This document shows, one piece after another, positions 52,461-61,042 of a stretch of DNA of 64,000 nucleotides. Origin of the DNA: Actinoalloteichus_B caeruleus (GTDB lineage Bacteria > Actinomycetota > Actinomycetes > Mycobacteriales > Pseudonocardiaceae); assembly GCF_000718005.1 (NCBI RefSeq), contig NZ_JODV01000011.1; one strand, given 5' to 3'. The notes under the pieces were generated by a model. That model searched no databases and was not told the DNA's origin. It saw only the letters and a program-made list of their open reading frames with translations. The translations under genes were made by a program, and so were the position numbers. Position 1 is the first letter of the stretch. Every line of letters starts with the position of its first letter.

Positions 52461-53054
52461 TCAGCCGTCCCGCAGCAGCTCGCGGAGCGGCTGCCTCGCC
52501 TGTGCGCGTGGGTCCGGCTCGCTCTCGATCAGGGCGTTGACGACCCGACCGTCCACCAGGGCGATCAGGTGCCGGACCCGGTCCCGGTCCGAGGGGGCGC
52601 CGGCCAGTCGCAGGGTCTCGGCGATCAGGTCCTCCAGCTCGGCGCTCATGGCCCGCATCAGGGGGGCGAGGTAGGGCCGGCGGGGGGTGGTGACGAACCG
52701 TTCGTACCGGACCAGGATCGACTCCAGTTCGCGGTCGCCGGCCGGGGTGCCGAGCAGCAGGTCCAGCAGCAGCTCCACGAGTTCGCTCCGGTCGTGGCCG
52801 CCGCCCGCCAGTTCGTCGAGGCGACGGCGGCCCTCGGAGAGTTCGAGGCGCCCCCGGTGTTCGACCGCCGCCGCGATCAGGTCGTCCAGCGAGTCGAAGT
52901 AGTAGGTGGTGGAGGCGAGCGGGAGATCCGCGCGTTCGGCGACGGCGCGGTGCCGGATCGCGTCGAACCCGCCCTCGCCGAGGAGTTCCGCGGCGGCGGC
53001 CACCAGTAGTTGACGGCGACGTTCGCCCTTCGGTGTGCTGGCTGCTGCGGTCAT
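52461..53054 (-). CDS. TetR-family regulator of the SugE-like exporter
   Basis: The 197-residue product has a TetR helix-turn-helix (IRHRAVAERADLPLASTTYYFDSLDDLI) of the same subtype as the regulator at 32419. It begins 40 bases downstream of the exporter gene on the same strand, so it is probably autoregulated within the exporter operon. Confidence 0.9.
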   Translation of the reverse strand: MTAAASTPKGERRRQLLVAAAAELLGEGGFDAIRHRAVAERADLPLASTTYYFDSLDDLIAAAVEHRGRLELSEGRRRLDELAGGGHDRSELVELLLDLLLGTPAGDRELESILVRYERFVTTPRRPYLAPLMRAMSAELEDLIAETLRLAGAPSDRDRVRHLIALVDGRVVNALIESEPDPRAQARQPLRELLRDG

Positions 53055-53094
53055 GGCATCCGATCCTGCCAGGCGGGGAACCGGCCGGCGGCCG

Positions 53095-53418
53095 TCAGTG
53101 ACCGCCGCCGCTCAGGTTCAGGCCGATGACCCCGGCGACGATCAGCAGCAGCGAGATGATCTTGAGGGTGGAGACCCCGTCGCCGAGCCAGACCATGCCG
53201 ATCACGGCGGTCAGTGCCGCGCCGATCCCCACCCACACCGCGTAGGCGGGTCCGACCGGCAGTTCCCGCATCGCCCACGCCAGGCCGGCGAAGCTGATGA
53301 CCGCGAAGACGACGAAGCTCACCGAGGGCCACAGCCGGGTGAACCCGTTCGACAGTTTGAGCGAGATCGCCCATGCCGACTCGAAGATCCCGGACACGAT
53401 CAGCACGACCCAGGCCAC
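53095..53418 (-). CDS. SMR-family exporter, SugE/Gdx-like
   Basis: The 107-residue product has four helices: VAWVVLIVSGIFESAWAISLKLSNGFTRLWPS with the essential Glu at residue 13, VSFVVFAVISFAGLAWAMRELPVGPAYAVWVGIGAALTAVIGMVWLGD and ISLLLIVAGVIGLNLSG. The WAISLKxxxGFTRLWPS segment matches SugE/Gdx, many of which export guanidinium. GTG at 53418 has GGGGAGG eight bases upstream. No guanidine riboswitch is evident upstream. Confidence 0.9.
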   Translation of the reverse strand: MAWVVLIVSGIFESAWAISLKLSNGFTRLWPSVSFVVFAVISFAGLAWAMRELPVGPAYAVWVGIGAALTAVIGMVWLGDGVSTLKIISLLLIVAGVIGLNLSGGGH

Positions 53419-53464
53419 GATGGTCCCTCCCCGTTCTCCCGGCTTCCCTACCAGCGGTTTCGCT

Positions 53465-53486
53465 ACTTTGGCACGACCGTACCAGT
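53465..53486. promoter_or_regulatory. Operator-like palindrome before the SugE-like gene
   Basis: ACTTTGGCACG and CGTACCAGT form imperfect arms around AC, about 50 bases upstream of the exporter start, the expected place for the linked TetR to bind. Confidence 0.5.
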
Positions 53487-54368
53487 TTTTCCGTGCAGCA
53501 GGGTGCCGCCACGTGGTGGCGTCCCCCACCACCACCGAGGGGATCCGTGGATCGCGGGGTGCTGGCCCTCCGCCCGTCGCACCGGGCCCGCGCTGTTCCC
53601 GGCGTTCGTCGGGGCGGCCGATGAGGTGGTGGGGGCGCGGCCGAGGAGCCGGGCGGTGTGGCGCTCACCGCCGAGGGTCCGGATCAGGCGTCGGGAGCGG
53701 CCGACCCGTCGGGGAGGTCCCTCCCCGGTGTCCCGCTGTCCCGGGCCCGGTGTCGCACTGTCGCGGTTGTGGTGTCCCGCTGTCCCGCTGTCCCGAACTC
53801 GGGACGGCTCGTGGCGGAGAAGGGGGTCCTGACCCTGTACCCCCGGCGCGGGTGGACCCGCGTCCGAGAGCGCGGGTGGACGCCTCGGGCCTCGGGGTCG
53901 CGTCGGCACCCGACGAGCGCTCCGGAACCAGAGCCGACCCCGGCCCGCTCCGCCGACGGCCTGACCCGCACGACGGCCCGACGAGCGAGGGGGTCCGGGA
54001 GCGGCTGGTACCGCCGCTGGTCGCGGTGTGCGGGACCCGGCGGAACCCAGCGGAACCCGGCAGGACCCGGTGGAACCCGGCGGGACCCGGCGGGACCCGG
54101 CAGGGTCAGCCGAGACCGGGGCGGGGGGAGGGGAGCCTGTGGGTGGACGCGGGGCGCCCGGACGTCGCCGAACCCCTCACGCCCGGAGCGCCCAGGGCCG
54201 CCGTACCCGCTGGACGGCTGGTCGCGCGGTGCTCGGCCTCCGCCAGGAGGGATGCGTGACCTCGCCGCACGCCGAGCAGGAGAACACCGCCCCCAGGACC
54301 GGCGGGCATCAGCTCGGCCCACGGGCCGAAGACAGCCGGTGCGGCCGGGGAGCACCCGCCCCGACGGG
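53487..54368. other. Intergenic stretch with simple repeats, no gene seen
   Basis: About 880 bases. It contains clusters of TGTCCCGCTGTCCCG-type words (about 53727-53800) and a 10-bp tandem repeat at 54031-54100. Open frames through the repeats give low-complexity translations and have no supported starts. Confidence 0.45.
54031..54100. repeat. 10-bp tandem repeat, seven units
   Basis: Seven adjacent units of consensus CGGRACCCGG, with a few substitutions, occur head to tail without gaps. Confidence 0.85.
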
Positions 54369-55148
54369 TCAGAACTGGTCGGCCAACCGCTCCCCGAGCA
54401 CGGCGAGCCGGTTCACGAACGGCGGTTCCGCGTCCCGCGTCGCCGGCTCGCTCACCACCGTGAGCACCCCACCCCCCTCGGCGAGGGTGGAGTGGCTCTC
54501 CCCGTCGGGTGAGGTCTCCACGACAGGGGCCGGCACGTCCGGCGGGCCCAGCACCACCGACACCGTGCCCAGGTTCCCGTCGTCCTCCACCTGGGCGCTG
54601 GCGCCCCGGGAGTCCGGCACGCACGCCGCGTCGACGGGCCCGGGCTCCTCCGCGTCATCGGGCAGCGCCTCGGCCAGGGCGGCCGCCAGCTGGGGGTCGA
54701 CCGCCCCGCAACCGGTCGGCACCGGCTCCACGGCCGGCGGGGAACCCGGCTCCAGCTCCGGCACCGGGAGGTCCGTCGGCTGCTCGGGCTCGGCCTCGTC
54801 CCGCATCGTCCCGGGCAGGTCCTCGGCCTCCGCCCGGCTCTCCTGGTCCTCCAGCGGCTGCCCCATCACCGCCGGCCCCTGCTCGGGGGCGTCCGCCTGG
54901 CCGTTAGCCAGCGGGCCCGCCACCGTCTCACCTCCACCGTCGTTCTGCCACGGCGTGGTTCCCACCACCGAGATGCCGCCGGCGAGCAGCGCGACCGCGA
55001 AGACCGACCCCCCGGCCGCCGTCATCCGGCGCCGACGGGTGATCCGGTGCGACTCCCGCGCCACGTCGCCCTCGTCGAACGAGGCGGGCGGGGTCTCCGC
55101 CCCGGCGGCCTCGCGGAACAACCCGGCAATCCGCTGTTCATCCACCAC
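54369..55148 (-). CDS. Membrane protein, putative anti-sigma partner of the SigE-type factor
   Basis: The 259-residue product has a short cytoplasmic N-terminus (VVDEQRIAGLFREAAGAETPPASFDEGDVARESHRITRRRR), one transmembrane helix near residues 45-65 (GGSVFAVALLAGGISVVG), and an acidic Pro/Glu-rich extracytoplasmic domain with a two-cysteine segment (GCGAVDP, ACVPDS). It starts 51 bases downstream of the sigma factor gene. Such genes follow SigE-family sigma factors in Pseudonocardiales and are assumed to regulate them; no zinc anti-sigma motif is visible. GTG at 55148 follows GGGGAGG. Confidence 0.75.
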   Translation of the reverse strand: MVDEQRIAGLFREAAGAETPPASFDEGDVARESHRITRRRRMTAAGGSVFAVALLAGGISVVGTTPWQNDGGGETVAGPLANGQADAPEQGPAVMGQPLEDQESRAEAEDLPGTMRDEAEPEQPTDLPVPELEPGSPPAVEPVPTGCGAVDPQLAAALAEALPDDAEEPGPVDAACVPDSRGASAQVEDDGNLGTVSVVLGPPDVPAPVVETSPDGESHSTLAEGGGVLTVVSEPATRDAEPPFVNRLAVLGERLADQF

Positions 55149-55199
55149 AGCACACCTCCCCACCGGCACCCGGCCGGAGTGGGCACACGGTCGCGCGTC

Positions 55200-55718
55200 T
55201 CATGACGCCGACCTCAGATCGTCCAGCGAGTCGCCCAGGACGCCTCGCAGGGCCTCCAGCCCCCGGGCGGTCTGGCTCTTCACGGTTCCCTCCGAGCACT
55301 TCATCACGGCGGCGACGCCCGCGACGTCCATGCCTTCCAGGAACCGCAGCACCAGCACCGCGCGCTGACGGGGGGCAACCTGTCGCAGGCCGAGCAGCAG
55401 CGCCTCCCGCGTCGCGACCCGATCGTCGAGATCCGTCGACGAGACGGGTTCGTCGGGCATCCGCTCGACCGTGTGTTCGCGGCGCCACGGCCGCCGGGAC
55501 TCGTCGATCATGGCGCGGACCACGGTGCGCCGGACGTACGCGTCCAGCGCGTTCCGGTCCCTGATCTTCCGCCAACGCCGGTGCAGGGCCACGAACGCGG
55601 TCTGTGCCAGATCGTCGGCGCGGTGCCAGTCACCGCACAGCATGTACGCCATCCGTCGTACCGCCTCCCGCCGAGCCGAGAAGTACTCCGCGAACTCGGC
55701 CTCCTCACGCTGGTCCAC
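55200..55718 (-). CDS. SigE-family ECF RNA polymerase sigma factor
   Basis: The 172-residue product has sigma region 2 (FAEYFSARREAVRRMAYMLCGDWHRADDLAQTAFVALHRRW) and region 4 (LRQVAPRQRAVLVLRFLEGMDVAGVAAVMKCSEGTVKSQTARGLEALRGVL), with the SigE/ECF-family DWHxADDL signature. GTG at 55718 has GGAGAGG six bases upstream; a longer start would add about 15 residues without support. Its membrane partner follows. Confidence 0.92.
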   Translation of the reverse strand: MDQREEAEFAEYFSARREAVRRMAYMLCGDWHRADDLAQTAFVALHRRWRKIRDRNALDAYVRRTVVRAMIDESRRPWRREHTVERMPDEPVSSTDLDDRVATREALLLGLRQVAPRQRAVLVLRFLEGMDVAGVAAVMKCSEGTVKSQTARGLEALRGVLGDSLDDLRSAS

Positions 55719-55858
55719 GCGGACCTCTCCGCTCCTCGTGCCGCTGATGACAGGACGTAACACCCGCCGCTTACGGTTGCACCGGCCCTCCGACGCTTTC
55801 CCGGCGGGGTCGAGCGATGCTTTGACGCACCACTCAGGCTATGTGGTGTGATCTGTTC

Positions 55859-56926
55859 GTGACCAAACTAGTGCCGATCGACCTTCGTTCCGACACCGTC
55901 ACCAAGCCGGACAGGACCATGCGCGCCGCCATGGCCGACGCCGACGTCGGCGACGACGTCCTCGACGGTGATCCAACCATGCGCGAACTGGAGGAGCGCT
56001 GCGCGCAGTTGCTCGGCATGGAGGCGGCGTTGTGGACGCCGTCCGGCTGCATGGGCAACACCATCGCGCTGATGGCCCACCTCCAGCGGGGTGACAGCTT
56101 CCTCGCCCCGCACCTGGCGCACGTCCTCGGCAACGAGCTGGGCACGGCGGCATGGCTCGCCGGGGGGATGCCGCAGGCGTTGCCGTGGGTCACCCCCGGC
56201 GTGCCCGCCGCCTCCGACATCACCGCGGCCTCGGCCAGCGCCGGGCCCTACTACGCGCTGCGGACCAGGCTGTTCTGCCTGGAGAACACGCACAACGCGG
56301 CCGGAGGCGCGGTCGTCGCACCCGACGAGCACGCGGTGCTGGTCGCGGCGGCGCGGGAGGCCGGACTGCGGGTGCACCTGGACGGGGCGCGGCTGTGGAA
56401 CGCCTCGGTGGCGATGGAGGTCCCTCCCGCCGCCCTGACGGTGGGCGTCGACACCGCGCAGGTGTGCCTGAGCAAGGGGTTGGGCGCGCCGGTCGGCTCG
56501 GTCGTCGCCGGCTCGGCGGAGTTCGTGGCGGAGGCGCGCCGACTCCGGAAGATGCTCGGCGGCGGGGTCCGGCAGGGCGGTGTGCTCGCCGCCGCCGGCC
56601 TGGTCGCCCTGGACCGCGTCGACCAGCTCGCCGAGGACCACCAGAACGCCCGGCTGCTGGCCGACGGCCTGCGGGAGATCGGCTGGCAGGTCGACACCCC
56701 CCAGACCAACATCGTGCTCGCCACCACCCTCGACCTGCCGACCACGCTGAGCAGGCTGACCGCCCTTGGCGTGCACGCCAGCGCGATGGCCGGCCGGGTG
56801 CGGATGGTGACGCACCGCGACGTCACCAGGGCCCAGATCAAACAGGTGCTGCGGCGGATCGGCAAGGACGCCACCCGGCCCAGCGGAGGACGTTCCCTCG
56901 GCTCATCCCGCGCCAGCGCGTCCTGA
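55859..56926 (+). CDS. Low-specificity L-threonine aldolase
   Basis: The 355-residue PLP enzyme cleaves L-threonine or L-allo-threonine to glycine and acetaldehyde. Features are IDLRSDTVTKPDRTMRAAMADADVGDDVLDGDPT, LENTHNAAGGAVV, VHLDGARLWNASVAM and the Schiff-base lysine in VCLSKGLGAPVGSVVAG. I prefer GTG at 55859 because it fits the family start; ATG at 55841 would add six residues. Confidence 0.93.
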   Translation: MTKLVPIDLRSDTVTKPDRTMRAAMADADVGDDVLDGDPTMRELEERCAQLLGMEAALWTPSGCMGNTIALMAHLQRGDSFLAPHLAHVLGNELGTAAWLAGGMPQALPWVTPGVPAASDITAASASAGPYYALRTRLFCLENTHNAAGGAVVAPDEHAVLVAAAREAGLRVHLDGARLWNASVAMEVPPAALTVGVDTAQVCLSKGLGAPVGSVVAGSAEFVAEARRLRKMLGGGVRQGGVLAAAGLVALDRVDQLAEDHQNARLLADGLREIGWQVDTPQTNIVLATTLDLPTTLSRLTALGVHASAMAGRVRMVTHRDVTRAQIKQVLRRIGKDATRPSGGRSLGSSRASAS

Positions 56927-57237
56927 CCCGGTGGCCGAGGGCGGGCGGCACCGCGACCCGGCAGGACCGCTCCGCGGTCCGTCGAGGTCGGCGCGCACCC
57001 CACCCGACGCCGGACCGGCGGCCAGCCGGCCGCCCACCTCATCACTCCCCACGGGGATCGCACGCCCGGTCCCGGCCCACCGGCCGGGACGGAAAGGGCA
57101 CCGCCGAACGGGCAGCGCCCCACGCGCCGCCGTCGTGGACCGCGACGGTGCCGCGAGGGCCACCGGTGTCCGCCACCGGCCACCCCGGGTCACTGGCACC
57201 GGCCCGGCCAGCCGACCTGACCGGGTGACCGGTCAGG
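56927..57237. other. Intergenic stretch, no gene seen
   Basis: About 310 bases between convergent genes, Pro/Arg-rich in all frames and without a supported start. Confidence 0.4.
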
Positions 57238-57414
57238 TCATCGGGGCAACTGCTTCTGGTTCCTCCCCTTGATGGCTCCGTACGCGGCGGTGCCCACGAA
57301 GAGCACGGCACCGACGATGAGGAGCCACCAGAGCGCCTTGAACACGGCGCCCAACACGGCCAGGCCGAGCCAGATCACCAGCAGAACTCCGACGACCTTC
57401 CAAATCGTCGACAT
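57238..57414 (-). CDS. Small membrane protein, 58 aa
   Basis: The protein has two hydrophobic helices (VVGVLLVIWLGLAVLGAVFKAL and LLIVGAVLFVGTAAYGAI) and a basic tail GRNQKQLPR. ATG at 57414 is chosen because GGGAGG is five bases upstream. Similar small proteins are common in actinobacteria and lack a known role. Confidence 0.78.
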   Translation of the reverse strand: MSTIWKVVGVLLVIWLGLAVLGAVFKALWWLLIVGAVLFVGTAAYGAIKGRNQKQLPR

Positions 57415-57695
57415 GTGCGCCTCCCTCACGGCGTTCTCGGGACGTCGGCGAAGCCCCGGCTTGTCGAAACCAGCTTCGCACGGCCGGCCGGCACGCGAGA
57501 CGGTCCCGCCCCGGTATCAGGGAAATCTCCGGGTGCGCCCGGAGAGCCCGCGACCGCGCGCGGGGGCGGCGGAGGGCACCCCCGCCCGGTCGGCCAGGCC
57601 CCGCCTCCGCCTCCGCCTCCGAGGGCGAGCCCGGCACGAGCGCCCCGCGCCCCGGTCACCCACACCGAACGGGACGGGAACCGGGCGGTGTCTCC

Positions 57696-57701
57696 TAGGC
57701 T
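57696..57701 (+). promoter_or_regulatory. -10 box TAGGCT for a leaderless transcript
   Basis: TAGGCT ends six bases before ATG 57708 and no ribosome-binding site is present, so the aminotransferase mRNA probably begins at its start codon. Confidence 0.55.
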
Positions 57702-57707
57702 CGGGGC

Positions 57708-58886
57708 ATGTCCTCCCAGCGCAGTCTGGCCACCGCGGCCAGCCGGGCCCAGGTGCCGCCGTTCTACGTGATGACCGTGCTCGACGCGGCGGCCCGCCGC
57801 CAGCGGGAACGCGGTGACGTGATCTCCCTGGCCGCCGGACAGCCGTCCACGCCCGCCCCGGCCCCGGTCCGCCGCGCGGCGGCCTCGGCGTTGGAGGGCA
57901 GCACGCTCGGCTACACCGAACAGCTGGGGACGGCCGAACTCCGGGCGGCCATCGCCCGGCACTACGGCACCACCTACGGGGTCGACGTGCCAGCCGAGGC
58001 CGTGACCGTGACCTCCGGGGCGTCCGGCGCGTTCCTGCTGACCTTCCTGGCCGCCTTCGAGGCCGGGGACCGGGTGGTGCTGACCCGCCCCGGCTACCCC
58101 GCCTACCGCAACATCCTGCGCGCGCTGGGCTGCGAGGTGGTGGAGCTGCCCGTCGGCGCCGACACCGGGTTCCAACCCACCGTGGAGATGCTGTCCGAGG
58201 TCGAGGGGCCGGTGCGGGGTCTGGTGCTGGCCAGCCCGGCGAACCCCACCGGTTCGGTGTTAGCCGGCGAGGAGCTGCGGGCCGTCGTCGAGTGGTGCGC
58301 CGAGCACGACGTCCAGTTGGTGTCCGACGAGATCTACCACGGCATCAGCTTCGGCGCCGCCACCTCCTCGGCCTGGGAGTTCTCCCGCGACCCCGTCGTC
58401 ATCCACTCCTTCTCCAAGTACTGGTCCATGACCGGGTGGCGGCTCGGCTGGGCCCTGGTGCCGGAGGGGTTGCGCGACGCCGTGTCCGCCCTCGCCGGGA
58501 ACTTCACGGTCTGCCCGCCCGCGATATCGCAGGCCGCCGCGCTGGCCGCCTTCGACCCCGAGTCCTACGCGGAGGCCGACGCGCACGTGGAGCGCTACCG
58601 GGTGAACCGCGACCTGCTGGTGTCCGGTCTGACCGGCCTGGGCATCCGGGGGATCGCACCCCCGGAGGGAGCCTTCTACGTCTACGCCGACGTGTCCCAC
58701 CTGACCGGGGACAGCATGGAGTTCAGCCGGCGGTTGCTCGCCGACACGGGCACGGCCGTGGTCCCGGGCGTCGACTTCGACCCCGTCGAGGGGCGGAACT
58801 GGATCCGCATGTCGGTGGCCGGCGCCACCGAGGACATGCGGGAGGCGGTCGCCCGCATCGGGGGCTGGTTGCCGACCCTCACCTGA
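57708..58886 (+). CDS. PLP-dependent aminotransferase, class I/II
   Basis: The 392-residue product has VISLAAGQPSTPAP, SGASGAFLLTFLAAFEAGDRVVLTRPGYPAYRNIL, ASPANPTGSVLA, VSDEIYHGISFG and HSFSKYWSMTGWRLGW, where the Lys of SFSK forms the aldimine. It belongs to the aspartate/alanine aminotransferase group; the substrate is not settled. A TTA codon occurs at residue 185. The transcript looks leaderless. Confidence 0.92.
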   Translation: MSSQRSLATAASRAQVPPFYVMTVLDAAARRQRERGDVISLAAGQPSTPAPAPVRRAAASALEGSTLGYTEQLGTAELRAAIARHYGTTYGVDVPAEAVTVTSGASGAFLLTFLAAFEAGDRVVLTRPGYPAYRNILRALGCEVVELPVGADTGFQPTVEMLSEVEGPVRGLVLASPANPTGSVLAGEELRAVVEWCAEHDVQLVSDEIYHGISFGAATSSAWEFSRDPVVIHSFSKYWSMTGWRLGWALVPEGLRDAVSALAGNFTVCPPAISQAAALAAFDPESYAEADAHVERYRVNRDLLVSGLTGLGIRGIAPPEGAFYVYADVSHLTGDSMEFSRRLLADTGTAVVPGVDFDPVEGRNWIRMSVAGATEDMREAVARIGGWLPTLT

Positions 58887-58908
58887 TGACGGCACGGCGT
58901 CGACGGGG

Positions 58909-59418
58909 TCAGCGGCCGCCGGCCCCGTCGACGTCCAGCCGCCGCGTCATGAAGACGCTGTTCGGGTCCTCCCGGTAGTCCCCGAACGGCGGGCAGGGCG
59001 TGAACCCGTGCCGCGCGTAGAGCCGGCGGGCGGGCGCGAAGAAGTCCTCGCTGCCGGTCTCCAGGCTCACGTCCCGGTAGCCCCGGCGGCGGCACTCCTC
59101 GAGCAGGAAGCGGAGCAGGTGCGCGGCCACCCCGCGGCCCCTGGCCTCCGCCCGGGTCCGCATCGCCTTGATCTCCCCGGCCATCGGGGACAGCCGCCGC
59201 AGCGCCCCGCAGCCCAGCAGGGCGTCCCCCTCCCACACCGTCCAGAAGGACACGTCCGGCGCGACCAGCCCGCTGTGGTCGAGGGCGTGCACGCTCTCCG
59301 GGGGCGAGGTGGCGCGCATCTCGCCGAGGTGTTCGGCGACCAGCTCGCGCACCTGGGGCCGGGACAGGTCGTCACGGTCGATCGTCAGCGGGGGCACGGC
59401 CGGTTCTGAGCTGGTCAC
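58909..59418 (-). CDS. GNAT-family N-acetyltransferase
   Basis: The 169-residue product has acetyl-CoA motif A MRTRAEARGRGVAAHLLRFLLEECRRRGYRDVSLETG and a C-terminal GFTPCPPFGDYREDPNSVFM typical of PhnO/YafP-like acetyltransferases acting on amino groups. GTG at 59418 follows TAGGCT by six bases without a Shine-Dalgarno, so it is probably leaderless. It is convergent with the aminotransferase gene. Confidence 0.92.
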   Translation of the reverse strand: MTSSEPAVPPLTIDRDDLSRPQVRELVAEHLGEMRATSPPESVHALDHSGLVAPDVSFWTVWEGDALLGCGALRRLSPMAGEIKAMRTRAEARGRGVAAHLLRFLLEECRRRGYRDVSLETGSEDFFAPARRLYARHGFTPCPPFGDYREDPNSVFMTRRLDVDGAGGR

Positions 59419-59578
59419 GGCAGCAGCCTAGGCGCTTCGCCGCCCCACCCAGGGCCGGACCGCCCCCGCCGTGAGCGCCGTCCCATCGCGGCGTCGACCA
59501 CCGTCGAGGGCCGGTGGGGCGCCCGCCGCCGGTGGTCCGCCGGGAAGGCGGAGCCGGCGACGGGAACCCCGGCCCGGG

Positions 59579-61033
59579 TCAGGCGGCGTCGCCCGCCCTG
59601 TCCCGCTCCCGTCGGCGCGCCACCGCGCCGAGGACGAGGTCCAGGGCGAGGAACGCCGCGAGGCTGATCCCCAACAGCGGCAGCCACCAGCCGACCAGGC
59701 CGGCGACGGCGAGGACGGCGGCCACCCCCCACCACGGCGCCCGGCGGAAGGCGCCCCGGCCGGGGGCTTGCCCGCCGAACGCGCCCGGCTCACGGGTCGG
59801 TCGACGCCTCCACCACATGGCGTACCCGAGGACCACCATCACCGCGATCCCGCCGGCCACACCGACGAGCAGGATCTGGTTCGGCAGCCCGAACATGGTG
59901 CCCATGTGGATGTCGACACCCCACCGGGACAGCTTCGCGGCCAGCGGGTAGTCGTCGAAGTCGACCCGGTCGACCACCTCCATCGTCGTGCCGTCGATGG
60001 CCACCGCGTCGACCTCGGTCGGGTAGCTGCGCTGGATCTCCTGCACCACCCACGCCGTGCCCGGCTCGGCCGGCGGCTGGATCTCCACCAGCCCGGTGTT
60101 GACGTTCACCCGTTGGGCGATCGCCAGGACGGCGTCGAAGGTCGCCGGGTTCGCATCCCCGGTGGGGGCGGTGATCACCCCGTGGTGGTGATGGTGGTCG
60201 TGCTCCCCGGCGTCCTCGGCTTCTCCGCCAAGGCTGGTGCTGACCGCCGGCGTCTCCCAACCCAGGGCCGAGCGCATCGACGACACGCTGGTCCCCCCGA
60301 ACTGGGACCAGGTGATCCCGGTGGCCGAGAGGAACAACGCGCCGAGCAGCACCCACACGCCGAGCGAGGCGTGCCAGGACAACAACCGCCGCTGCCCCGT
60401 CCGCCGGACGTTCGGGACGAGGAAGTCCCGCTTCGACCGCGACCGGCGGACCCGGGCGATCCACAGGCCGAGCCCGGCGAGGACGACGACCGCCAACCAG
60501 GAGGCCGCCAGCTCGCTGTAGACGCGGCCGACGTCGCCGAGGTGCAACCCCCGGTGCAGGTTGTTGATCCAGGTGCGCACCGGCAACGCGCCGCTGGTCC
60601 CGTACACGGTGAGGTCACCCCGGACCTCACCGGTGCCGGGGTCCACGAAGACGGCCCGCGACTCGCTCGGGCCCAACCCCTCCTCCGCGAACATCACCCG
60701 CGTCGTGTCGCCCGGTTCCGGGGCGGGGCGCACCGCGCTGAGCGTCGCGCCCTCGCCCTCGACGTGGGCCTGGGCGATCTCGATCTGCTCGGCCAACGGG
60801 AGCTGGACCTCGCTGACGGGGACCTGGAGCTCCCGCTGGTAGATCGCCTGTTCCAGTTGCGGGGTCAGCGCGTAGAGGGCACCGCTGATCGCCGCGACGA
60901 GGATGAACGGCCCGACGAGGATGCCCGCGTAGAAGTGCAGCCGCCGCAGCAGCTGCCCCAACCACCCGCGCCGCCCGCTCCCCGCCGCCGACCGTTCCCC
61001 CCTGGTGGGCGGGGAGCTGAGGGACGTGCTCAT
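59579..61033 (-). CDS. PepSY domain membrane protein, possible metal reductase
   Basis: The 484-residue product has four membrane helices: an N-terminal one (LHFYAGILVGPFILVAAISGALYAL), two around the middle (AASWLAVVVLAGLGLWIARVRR, SLGVWVLLGALFLSATGITW) and a C-terminal group (ILLVGVAGGIAVMVVLGYAMWW), with two PepSY-like extracytoplasmic domains and a His-rich loop (EHDHHHHHG). It is of the PepSY_TM family, related to membrane reductases that accept electrons for metal uptake. It follows the DyP peroxidase gene by nine bases. Confidence 0.88.
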   Translation of the reverse strand: MSTSLSSPPTRGERSAAGSGRRGWLGQLLRRLHFYAGILVGPFILVAAISGALYALTPQLEQAIYQRELQVPVSEVQLPLAEQIEIAQAHVEGEGATLSAVRPAPEPGDTTRVMFAEEGLGPSESRAVFVDPGTGEVRGDLTVYGTSGALPVRTWINNLHRGLHLGDVGRVYSELAASWLAVVVLAGLGLWIARVRRSRSKRDFLVPNVRRTGQRRLLSWHASLGVWVLLGALFLSATGITWSQFGGTSVSSMRSALGWETPAVSTSLGGEAEDAGEHDHHHHHGVITAPTGDANPATFDAVLAIAQRVNVNTGLVEIQPPAEPGTAWVVQEIQRSYPTEVDAVAIDGTTMEVVDRVDFDDYPLAAKLSRWGVDIHMGTMFGLPNQILLVGVAGGIAVMVVLGYAMWWRRRPTREPGAFGGQAPGRGAFRRAPWWGVAAVLAVAGLVGWWLPLLGISLAAFLALDLVLGAVARRRERDRAGDAA

Positions 61034-61042
61034 GCCGCCCCC

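Noticed and set aside
53419..53560. Guanidine riboswitch upstream of the SugE-like gene
   Set aside because: The 5' region is short and I see no ykkC-type conserved segments; a TetR operator palindrome explains control better.
54031..54100. CRISPR array
   Set aside because: The units are 10 bp and contiguous without spacers and there are no cas genes in the window.
57596..57625. Short CCGCCT triplicate repeat near 57600 as a functional element
   Set aside because: Only three units in GC-rich intergenic DNA, within chance expectation.
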